A stretch of 26,089 nt of DNA, taken from the NCBI GenBank assembly GCA_934446095.1, contig CAKSDR010000019.1:1-26089 (forward strand), read 5' to 3'. Under the pieces are notes generated by a model. That model was not told the origin of the DNA. It ran no database searches and saw only the letters and a list, made by a program, of their open reading frames with translations. The position numbers were made by a program, and so were the translations under genes. Below are positions 7,939 to 15,800 of this stretch, piece by piece (positions within the stretch are counted from its first letter, which is position 1; the number at the start of each line of letters is the position of its first letter). This stretch comes from an uncultured Eubacteriales bacterium (GTDB taxonomy: Bacteria; Bacillota; Clostridia; Oscillospirales; CAG-382).

Positions 7939-9387
7939 TTAATATTTCGGAGCTTCAATAGATTTCTTTATACCATCAAGGTTCTTCTGGTATGTAGAAA
8001 GATTTGCGGCATAGTCAGCAGAGAAAGTATTGTTCTTTGCTTTTACCATTCCTATAATGCTGGGAGCAAATCCGTCATAATAAAGCGTTGCGCTATCGCG
8101 TATAATAGGAAGCATTTCTGCTGATTCCTCGTCACGTGTATTTCTTACAGTAAGAACTGTATCAAAGTATACGGGAGTGATATCTTTATATGAGCGATAT
8201 GCCATTTCTTCAAGTATTGCGCCTGTCATTTCAAGATCATTATTTGTAACAGGAACATATGTAAGACCTGTCATATTTGACGAACGTGAAACATATTCAG
8301 AATCTTTGTCAGCCTTCGGGAACGGAACAATACCGAAATCAAACTCAACTTCACTATAATAAGGAATCTGAGCCATGAAGCAATCATAGAACATTGTTCT
8401 ACCCTGACTGAACATACCCATCTGCAAACCGTAGTTCTGGAATTCGGAATGAGCGTGTTTACCGTCTTTGAACAAATCAACTACCTTTTGATAGATATCA
8501 TTTGATTTTTCCATGTCGGAATTCAATATCGGCATCTGATTTTCATCTTTTAAAAGCGGCTGATAGCCAAGACCCAAAACGAGCGCAAAATCAAGTTCAT
8601 AACCCCATCCTGCAAGACCCCATCTGTCTACCTTGGGATCCATCTGTCCGTCACCGTTCAAGTCTTTCGCGCCCTTATTTACAAGTTCTGCGAATTTATC
8701 CCATGTCCATGTGCCGTCCTTAACATCCTGATAAGGATATTCAAGTCCGAGTTCATCGAAAATATCTTTATTGAACAGCAATACGTCGATTTCGGAAATG
8801 TAGTTTGCATAATCTCCTGTCATTGTATAAACTTTATTTCCGAAAGTAATATCATCAAGAATATTTCTGTACCACCACGGCTCTGTTAAATCAACATAAG
8901 GAAGTTCATTCCAGTCAATAAAGAAATGGTCGTTTATAAGTACAGGCATTCCTGAATGCTGAACCTGCATATATGCCTGATATGTGTTGTCATTCGCCTG
9001 AATATAATAACGTATCGTATCCGTTGCGGCCGACTGTGCGCCTCCGTCAGTTTCGAATCCGGAGTCAACGAAATTAAGTTTTACACCAAATCTGGATTCA
9101 ATATCCTTATTTCTCTGGTATGTAAGGTCGTTGATTATATCTCCTGTTTCTTCGTTTGCAATAATGCTCTTGCCCGCCGAACCGCACCATATTGAAAATG
9201 TCTTTCCTTCAAATTTAAGGTCGTCGGGAATATTTGGAGCACGCTCGCCGTCATCCTTGATGTCGTTCCCCTGCTTCTGATCATCGTCTGTCGTCTTGTT
9301 GCAAGATGATAAAACCGCAATTGACGGAACAACGGCAAGAATAAATGCCAGTAACAATGTAATTATTCTTTTAGTCGTCTTATTCAT
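7939..9387 (-). CDS. ABC transporter extracellular solute-binding lipoprotein
   Basis: A 482-residue lipoprotein of the extracellular solute-binding family associated with carbohydrate ABC importers. It begins with a basic n-region and hydrophobic core and has the lipobox LSSC with the lipidated cysteine at C29. An Asp/Lys-rich linker follows to about residue 55, then the mature binding domain begins at FEGKTFSIWCGS. The interior contains family-like segments such as NDLTYQRNKDIESRFGVKLNF and LFNKDIFDELGLEYPY. AAAGGATT precedes the ATG by about 13 bases. No permease or ATPase gene is adjacent, so the partner transporter must be encoded elsewhere. The ligand is unknown; sugar or oligosaccharide is a guess from family and from the nearby gal genes and beta-helix protein. 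It has its own promoter and terminator. Confidence 0.88.
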   Translation of the reverse strand: MNKTTKRIITLLLAFILAVVPSIAVLSSCNKTTDDDQKQGNDIKDDGERAPNIPDDLKFEGKTFSIWCGSAGKSIIANEETGDIINDLTYQRNKDIESRFGVKLNFVDSGFETDGGAQSAATDTIRYYIQANDNTYQAYMQVQHSGMPVLINDHFFIDWNELPYVDLTEPWWYRNILDDITFGNKVYTMTGDYANYISEIDVLLFNKDIFDELGLEYPYQDVKDGTWTWDKFAELVNKGAKDLNGDGQMDPKVDRWGLAGWGYELDFALVLGLGYQPLLKDENQMPILNSDMEKSNDIYQKVVDLFKDGKHAHSEFQNYGLQMGMFSQGRTMFYDCFMAQIPYYSEVEFDFGIVPFPKADKDSEYVSRSSNMTGLTYVPVTNNDLEMTGAILEEMAYRSYKDITPVYFDTVLTVRNTRDEESAEMLPIIRDSATLYYDGFAPSIIGMVKAKNNTFSADYAANLSTYQKNLDGIKKSIEAPKY

Positions 9388-9440
9388 GTTTTCAGTTTAA
9401 TCCTTTCAAAAAAATATTACCTATGTAATTTAACAGTATA

Positions 9441-9469
9441 ATTATAACATTCAATTAAAGCAATATCAA
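9441..9469 (-). promoter_or_regulatory. Predicted promoter of the solute-binding protein gene
   Basis: On the minus strand TTGATA (9464-9469) lies exactly 17 bases before TATAAT (9441-9446), and TGT precedes the -10. This is close to a perfect sigma-A promoter, about 55 bases upstream of the start codon. It shows that this gene can be transcribed independently of the beta-helix gene upstream. Confidence 0.85.
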
Positions 9470-9522
9470 TAGTTTTTAAAAATTTTGGTCAAATATTACA
9501 TTTTATAAGGCATGATTTTATG

Positions 9523-10944
9523 CTATTTTACCATATAAACTTTTGCCTCTTTGTCACCAAGCACTTCCATTATCGTCTTATCGACATTTTCATCAAATTT
9601 CAGCCATTCATCTTCACTTCTGCAGCCGGTCTTTTTGTAAGGACCGAAAAATCCCAGATATTCCGATTCATATTGTATATATGTATTGCCTTTCATTTTA
9701 GGTTCATGAACTGCATATTTCACGCCGCAATCAATAAGAGAACGCCTTGCCCTATCAAGAATATTGTCTTCAATCACAAAATTATCCGCAGGATTCTGCA
9801 GCGGCCAGCCGTTTATATGGCAATCCCTTGGCAGATCTGCCTGTTCCCTTAAACTTCCGAACCCTTCGCCCGCAAAGCGCAGAATATTGTTTTTAATTGT
9901 TATATGACTCATCCTGTTGCGTTCCGAATATTCTCCGAGATTTATATATTCTATATTCCATACGCATCTTTCTATAACATTTCCTTCATATCGGCAATCG
10001 TTCATGTATACGGCCTTGCCGTCCCAGGACTGATGGGTAATTCCTGTATCGTATATATCATGTATATAGTTATTGAGTACATAATATTCATCGCAGGTTC
10101 CATATATTTCGACAGCATTTCCGAATCTTGTGGTTTTTGAAAGTATAGATCCGCCGCACCACGCAATCTCGCAGTTTCTTACAGTTATTTTATATACATT
10201 TGCACCCGAAATTCCGTGCGCTCCGCTGTATTTCACGCATAGGTTGTCAACAGTAACACCGTGTCTTAAATACACGTTTGTACTGTAATGCTCGGCAAAT
10301 ATAATTGAATTGAAGAAATCCGCAGGGTTTCCCTTGTCGAAATACAAATATACGTTTTTTTCTTCTTTATCATAGTGAAATTCCAGATTTTTGTTCAAAT
10401 CGCAAAGTCCGGTATATTTCCCTACTCCGTCGGTTCTTGTGTAAACGGTTTCGCCCTTTTCGTTTTTTTCGGCATAATTTGAAAAACGTTTTACGCCGCA
10501 GGCCTTTCCTTCATCAAATATTATATTTCCTATATCGTGCTCGAATTTTCTTTTTACTTTCCAAACATTTTTATATTCGGTAAGTTCAAAATCCGACGGG
10601 GAATCTGCCGTTTTGCCTATACCGAATATATTGGGTTTCGGTCCCGTGCCGTATGCTGAATATGTTACGCACGGACGTGTAAGTATTTGATCCCAAAAAG
10701 TACTTCCTCTTTCAAGAAGTACTACTTCTCCCGGCTGTAAATCAAGCGAATTCAATTTTGCAAGCGTTGCTATCGGGCTCTCTTCCGACAGCCCGTCGTT
10801 GTCATCGCTTCCGTGTATTGAAGATACATAATAGTACTTTGACGCAGTTCTCGGATACTCGGATTTTGAATCTTTTATTTCGGATATTTTTTCAGAAACT
10901 TTTTTTTCAAGTTCTTTTAAAAAATCATTGTCGGCAATTTTCAT
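9523..10944 (-). CDS. Right-handed parallel beta-helix repeat protein, no signal peptide
   Basis: A 473-residue protein. After a charged, helical N-terminus (residues 1-35) comes YVSSIHGSDDNDGLSEESP at about 39-57, the motif that commonly opens pectate-lyase-like and DUF1565-like beta-helix domains. From about residue 225 to 400 there are Asn-rich beta-helix rungs such as ITVRNCEIAWCGG, YYVLNNYIHDIYDTGI, ITIKNNILRF and FVIEDNILDRA. Proteins of this fold often cleave or bind polysaccharides, but I cannot name an activity or catalytic residues. There is no signal peptide or membrane helix, so the product appears cytoplasmic, which is unusual for the fold. AGGAG precedes the ATG. It lies upstream of the solute-binding lipoprotein gene on the same strand; any functional link is inference. 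Confidence 0.82.
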   Translation of the reverse strand: MKIADNDFLKELEKKVSEKISEIKDSKSEYPRTASKYYYVSSIHGSDDNDGLSEESPIATLAKLNSLDLQPGEVVLLERGSTFWDQILTRPCVTYSAYGTGPKPNIFGIGKTADSPSDFELTEYKNVWKVKRKFEHDIGNIIFDEGKACGVKRFSNYAEKNEKGETVYTRTDGVGKYTGLCDLNKNLEFHYDKEEKNVYLYFDKGNPADFFNSIIFAEHYSTNVYLRHGVTVDNLCVKYSGAHGISGANVYKITVRNCEIAWCGGSILSKTTRFGNAVEIYGTCDEYYVLNNYIHDIYDTGITHQSWDGKAVYMNDCRYEGNVIERCVWNIEYINLGEYSERNRMSHITIKNNILRFAGEGFGSLREQADLPRDCHINGWPLQNPADNFVIEDNILDRARRSLIDCGVKYAVHEPKMKGNTYIQYESEYLGFFGPYKKTGCRSEDEWLKFDENVDKTIMEVLGDKEAKVYMVK

Positions 10945-11047
10945 AATGCTTCTCCTGTTTTGTTTTATTATATATTAGAATAACATTATTTGAAACTAAA
11001 GTTGTTAAATTTTTCTTAATTTATTTGATTTTTGATTTGTGAATTAA

Positions 11048-11076
11048 TTGACACTGTTTTTTTGATGTGTTATAAT
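11048..11076 (+). promoter_or_regulatory. Perfect consensus promoter for galE
   Basis: TTGACA (11048-11053) and TATAAT (11071-11076) are separated by exactly 17 bases, with TGT before the -10. Both hexamers match the sigma-A consensus fully. The -10 coincides with the first bases of repeat copy 1. Transcription should start near 11083, so the leader of about 320 nt before galE would carry both repeat copies. Confidence 0.9.
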
Positions 11077-11185
11077 ATCGACAGAAAATCTTGCATAGCA
11101 AGTTTTGCGGCTCCGCCGCTTTTGCACTTCGTGCAACTGTCGTATTGACGGCTGCGCAAAAAGGCTCTTGCGAGCAAGCATTTTT
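11071..11185 (+). repeat. Tandem hairpin repeat, copy 1
   Basis: First of two 115-bp copies with a period of 123 bp. It is built of consecutive small perfect hairpins: CTTGC-ATA-GCAAG (11090-11102), GCGGC-TCC-GCCGC (11107-11119), TTGCAC-TTC-GTGCAA (11122-11136) and CTTG-CGAG-CAAG (11167-11178). The first three all have three-base loops. A T run follows the last one. Its first six bases are the -10 of the galE promoter. Confidence 0.95.
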
Positions 11186-11193
11186 GCTTATGG

Positions 11194-11308
11194 TAAAATA
11201 TCGGCAGAAAATCTTGCATAGCAAGTTTTGCGGCTCCGCCGCTTTTGCACTTCGTGCAACTGTCGTATTGACGGCTGCGCAAAAAGGCTCTTGCGAGCAA
11301 GCATTTTT
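11194..11308 (+). repeat. Tandem hairpin repeat, copy 2
   Basis: Second copy, separated from copy 1 by eight bases (GCTTATGG). Comparing base by base I find only two differences: T to A at 11196, which turns the -10-like TATAAT into TAAAAT, and A to G at 11204. All four small hairpins are conserved exactly. Such near-identity suggests recent duplication or maintenance by recombination. It ends about 80 bases before the galE ribosome binding site. Confidence 0.95.
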
Positions 11309-11404
11309 TATACATGATTTGGAAAATACTAATAAAATTCGACATTTTTTAATATTTACAAAGGCAATCATAAAATCATTTATATATAGGAGGTATTTAG
11401 TAAT

Positions 11405-12418
11405 ATGAAAATTTTATTAACCGGAGGCGCCGGATTTATCGGTTCCTGCACAGCTGTTGAACTCATATCATCCGGGCATGAAGTAGTAATTGCTGATAAC
11501 TTTTCAAATTCAAGCCCTGTTGTTATTGAGAGGCTGAAGCAAATTACCGGAAAAGATATAAAATCTTATAACATTGACATTGCGGATACAGCGCTGTGCG
11601 ACAAAATGTTTTCTGCTGAAAACTTTGATGCGGTCATTCATTTTGCAGGATATAAGGCTGTCGGCGAATCGTGTCTTAAGCCTCTTATGTATTACAGAAA
11701 CAACATTGACACAACTCTTTCATTGCTTGAATGCATGAAAAAATACAATGTTTTCAATTTTGTGTTCAGTTCTTCAGCAACCGTATATGGTATACCCGAA
11801 AGAGTTCCACTTACGGAAGATATGAAAACTTCGTGCACAAATCCTTACGGCTGGACAAAACTCATGAACGAACAAATTCTTCGTGATGCGGCAAGTGCAG
11901 ACGATAATCTCTCTATCGTTCTTCTGAGATATTTCAATCCCATCGGTGCGCATGAAAGCGGACTTATCGGGGAAGCACCGAACGGCATACCAAACAATCT
12001 TATGCCATACATTGCGCAGGTTGCTATCGGAAAGCGTGAAAAATTATATGTTTTTGGCAACGATTATCCTACGCATGACGGAACCGGCGTACGTGACTAC
12101 ATACATGTTACCGACCTTGCAAGAGGTCATGTTGACGCAATAAACTATGCCGAAACGCACAAGGGCGTTGAAACCGTAAACCTTGGAACCGGAATAGGTT
12201 ACAGCGTACTTGATATTGTTGAATCTTTTGAAAAAGTCAACGGAATCAAAATCCCTTATGAAATTGTCGGAAGGCGTCCCGGAGATATTGCAACTTGTTT
12301 TGCAGATCCTTCAAAAGCAAAGAAACTTTTTGGATGGACAGCAAAAAAGAGCATTGACGACATGTGCCGTGATACATGGCACTGGCAAACAAAAAACCCA
12401 AACGGATACGACAAGTAA
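11405..12418 (+). CDS. galE: UDP-glucose 4-epimerase
   Basis: Interconverts UDP-glucose and UDP-galactose with bound NAD, completing the Leloir pathway begun by galK and galT. It also supplies UDP-galactose for surface polymers. The 337-residue protein is a full-length extended short-chain dehydrogenase. The NAD-binding GGAGFIG is at residues 7-13. The catalytic set is S124 in SSSATVYG, Y148 and K152 in NPYGWTK, matching the Escherichia coli enzyme. RRPGD near residue 290 fits the nucleotide-sugar site. The start ATG follows AGGAGG by ten bases. It is monocistronic, with a strong promoter, a repeat-containing leader and a terminator. It is unlinked to galTK by operon, and faces the opposite direction. 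Confidence 0.97.
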   Translation: MKILLTGGAGFIGSCTAVELISSGHEVVIADNFSNSSPVVIERLKQITGKDIKSYNIDIADTALCDKMFSAENFDAVIHFAGYKAVGESCLKPLMYYRNNIDTTLSLLECMKKYNVFNFVFSSSATVYGIPERVPLTEDMKTSCTNPYGWTKLMNEQILRDAASADDNLSIVLLRYFNPIGAHESGLIGEAPNGIPNNLMPYIAQVAIGKREKLYVFGNDYPTHDGTGVRDYIHVTDLARGHVDAINYAETHKGVETVNLGTGIGYSVLDIVESFEKVNGIKIPYEIVGRRPGDIATCFADPSKAKKLFGWTAKKSIDDMCRDTWHWQTKNPNGYDK

Positions 12419-12479
12419 TATATTAATATTAAAAATCCAGCAGTTAATATTTTTAATAATTTATAATTTCAGATTCCAA

Positions 12480-12512
12480 AAAGGCATGTTGTTTCTATAG
12501 CAACATGCCTTT
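12480..12512 (+). terminator. Intrinsic terminator of galE
   Basis: A 12-bp perfect stem (AAAGGCATGTTG at 12480-12491 with CAACATGCCTTT at 12501-12512) has a nine-base loop and is followed by CTTTATAA. It lies about 60 bases after the galE stop. Confidence 0.9.
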
Positions 12513-12805
12513 CTTTATAAAACATACAATAAACATTCAAGGGCCGCGTCCATTTTTGAGCAATAAAAATTTCGGAAACTGTGCTTGCTCTGCGTATTTT
12601 TTATCCGTACTATTTTTGCACAGAATGACATTTTTACTCACGAACAAATCCGTTCACCGCGCCGCGCCGCATGCCAAAGTTACACCTTTTAACCTTTCCG
12701 AATTTATCGGAGAAAACTGCAGCGCATGTCCGGATTTTTTAAAATTCAAATTAAAATAAGTCTTTCCAAACTATCCTAAAAATTGAAAAAATTTTGCTGT
12801 AAAAT

Positions 12806-12833
12806 AAAACGGCACAAAAATTTGTGCCGTTTT
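12806..12833 (-). terminator. Terminator of the surface-protein gene, probably bidirectional
   Basis: A palindrome with arms AAAACGGCACAAA (12806-12818) and TTTGTGCCGTTTT (12821-12833). On either strand the GC-rich stem core is followed by a T run, so it can work both ways. On the minus strand it lies about 60 bases beyond the stop of the large surface-protein gene. Confidence 0.88.
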
Positions 12834-12893
12834 AAAAATATCAATCCTAACTGCCGCAAAACTTATAGCGGCAATACTTTCTGCACTTACAAA

Positions 12894-15800
12894 TCAAAAC
12901 TTAGGAGCTGATTTTGAAAGTATCAAGGTTTTGAGATAAAGTTCGTCTTTAGGAAGGTCATTACAAAGCATTTTACCTAAAGGATAAATGCTTATGCTAT
13001 CATAAATTGCAGAATCAGAAATTCGGTAATTCTTAAGAACTTCCGTTAAGTCAAATGTCAGATATCTCCACTTGTTGTGGCTTATAGTTCCGATTGATTT
13101 AACCTCATCTTCTACAGGTTCAGTCAGGGTTCCGTCATCATTCTTGAATGAGTTTATCTGAAGAACTCCTTTTTCTCCGTTAGCAGTACGATATTCGGAT
13201 TTATAGTAGTACACAAGAGTTACATACTTATATTCTCCCGCGTTGCACTTGAAAGTAGACAAAGTATCAATATCAAGCATCAGCATTGATTCTGATTCAT
13301 CAGGAACAATCTTTATACAATCTTCGGAATCAAATCTTGTATTTTCGGTTGTATTGCTTCCGGACACTTCACTGTTAAGTTTCGAAAGGATATCACATTT
13401 CGAACTTACCGCGCCTGCATCCAATGCGAATACGGGATTTCTGCCCGATTCGTCTGCGGAACGGGAAAGGTCAAACAGAACCAATACGTTGGGAAGTACC
13501 CAATCGCCTATTGTCTGCCAACTTGCAGTAAATGTAGTGTCACAATCATTTGTATATGTATACTGAGAACCTGCTCTGTAAAGTTCACCCGTAACATTAT
13601 CTATCCAGCCGATAAATCTCTTTCCTGTTATCATAAATGTATTCTGCGGAAGTTTATTGCTGGAGAGATGTTTCCATTTGCTTCCTGAAATTGACGGTGC
13701 TTTTCCGGTTGCCTGAGAATCTCCGGATTCAAACGTAACCGTGTATGCAGGCGCACTTTCTGTTTTTTCAAATGTGTATTCGGCACTGAGAGAACCATCG
13801 CCGTTAACACTTGTTTGAGAAACAACTCCGTTTATTGTAACTGTAGGCATATCCGCATTGCTATACCATTTTCCTTCTTCGGGATATATAGATATTTTAG
13901 CGGTATATACCGTGTCGTAATCAAAATAATTATTTGTAAGGCAAGGTGTCCAGTCTGTTACAAGCGGTGAACCCGTATTGCTTGTAATAGTAAGAATCTC
14001 TTTATTTGCTCCTCCGGCAATATTCGACAATGTGATATTTACATCTGTCTTATCGGGGTCTCCGAATCTTACATGCAATACTTTTCCGGAGTTCAGAGCC
14101 GCATTCAGCGTGGAAGATGTTTTTTTACTGTATTTGCCCTTTCCGGCAGCAGTGTAATACGGAGTCTTGTTTATCGAAAATCTTCCTTTTGTACCGGCAT
14201 ATGAAATTTCTCCTCCGCTTGCCAAGTCAATAATAAAGAAGTTATTATTCTTATTTATTTTTTTCGCCACAGAATCGGTAATTTCATTTTTGTATGAGTA
14301 ATTCGAGAAAATAAGGTTTATCGAAGACTCTTTTTTATTTGTTGTGAAAACCTTCTCAGATGCTTCTATCGCACCGATGCTTCCTCTCAATACGTTTACT
14401 GTAAGGCCGCCGGGGACGGAAACTTCTGTACAGTCATCATTGCTGTAGCGCGGGCCAAAGTACAATTTATCTATTGTACCTCCGTCAATTATGATTGAAG
14501 AACCGTCTTCAATCGTAACTTCGGAACTTGTAATATTGGCACCGCCAATATAATATTCTCCTATATCAAATCCGTTTTTAACGGTTGTATCAAGTTTAAC
14601 GGATGCCGCAGTTCCTACATTGTAAAGTCCGTCACAATATGTAATCTTATATGAACCCGTGTTCTTTACATTTTCTCCGAGAACTATTTTGTTTCCGTTT
14701 GAAACAAATGTAACTCCCATCGAAACGCTCATATTTATACCTTTAATTGTAACAGGACCCTTGAATATTACCGCGCCTTTTGTTTTTGTTACAAGTTCGG
14801 ATTTATCATCATATCCCGTAATAACTGTCATATCTTCAAAGTCCGGAAGTTCTCCGTCAATTGTAAGTTTTCCGATTACAGCAATAATTCCCTTTGAAGA
14901 ACCGAGAATCTTTTTAGCCGTTGCAAGAGATTCTATCGGGGTGTCGATTGAAAGTCCGTCGTTACCCTTCTTTCCGTTGTCAGCGTCAAGGTATATTACA
15001 GTTCCCTCGTTTGAATCTGCCCAGTATGCAGTAAGGGTCATGTCGCCTGTTACGGTTACAATATCACCCGGATAATACTTTTCGGATCCGCATACCCAAT
15101 ACTCAAATTTAAATCCGAGTTTTGTGGTTGTGTTTTCCGGAACTATTATTTTTGCGTTATTATATACAAGCATAGTTTTCGGAGCGGTTCCGGTAGTCGG
15201 GAAATCAGCGTCGAACTTAACCTTAAACTGTGCAAGTTTATTCCATACAAACTTTACTTCGGTGTCTTCGTTAAGCACGTAAGCGTCGCCGGGATTATAT
15301 ACCGTTCCGTTTATAATATAATGTGAAAATTCGTATCCTATTCTTACAAAGGGACTTGAAGCAAGAACTATCGATGTGCCTTTGTGGTAATATCCTGTTT
15401 CCTGGGCTGTTCCTGTGCATCCGGCATCTTTTACATATTCCAGATGTACAAGTTTTTCCCACTGTGCCGTAAAAGTAACGTCTGCATTTCCGGCAATATA
15501 TGTGTCGCCGGGCTGATAAGTGTTTTCTCCGTCGGAAAATCCGATAAAAGCATACCCTATTCTTGTATACGGATTTGCACCGACATCAAAAGTTTCAGAC
15601 GGCAGATAGTATTCATAAGCGGGCATATCGCCGACAGAATCATCCGCGCCCGAAATATATTCTACTCTTATTTTGTCAGGGTCTCTTATTGTTTCCGGAG
15701 CCACATACTTAAAAGTAATTTCGGAATTTCCGAGCACTGCTGCGTTTTCAGCAGTAAGTTCTTTGCCGTTGATTGTAACCTTTACGTCCGACGGGAACAA

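Larger units (their letters stand above)
10945..11404 (+). other. Gene-free 460-bp region between divergent genes (promoter plus hairpin repeats)
   Basis: This interval separates the minus-strand beta-helix gene from galE. It holds the beta-helix gene's AGGAG site, an AT-rich segment, the consensus galE promoter, two near-identical hairpin-rich repeats and the galE ribosome binding site AGGAGG near 11389-11394. Open frames crossing the repeats exist on both strands, but each is just the repeat translated twice and has no good ribosome binding site. Confidence 0.8.
12419..12893. other. Gene-free 475-bp convergent intergenic region
   Basis: This lies between galE (plus) and the large surface-protein gene (minus). 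It contains a terminator for each gene. The middle part (about 12520-12800) has an 84-codon open frame that starts inside the galE terminator without a ribosome binding site and resembles no family I know. It also has a small TCCGA-ATTTA-TCGGA hairpin near 12700. I see no supported gene here. Confidence 0.7.

Noticed and set aside
11071..11308. CRISPR array
   Set aside because: There are only two copies, of 115 bp with an 8-bp spacer. This does not fit CRISPR geometry, and no cas genes are present.
11083..11404. Known riboswitch or T-box in the galE leader
   Set aside because: I could not match the hairpins to a known riboswitch or T-box core, and no terminator/antiterminator pair precedes galE. 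It is kept as an unexplained repeat leader instead.
11021..11408. Open frames of 91-116 codons on both strands through the tandem repeat
   Set aside because: Each is the repeat unit translated twice. None has a ribosome binding site, and the plus-strand frame runs through the galE ribosome binding site into galE.
12505..12759. 84-codon plus-strand open frame downstream of galE
   Set aside because: Its ATG lies inside the galE terminator stem, there is no ribosome binding site, and the product resembles nothing I recognise.
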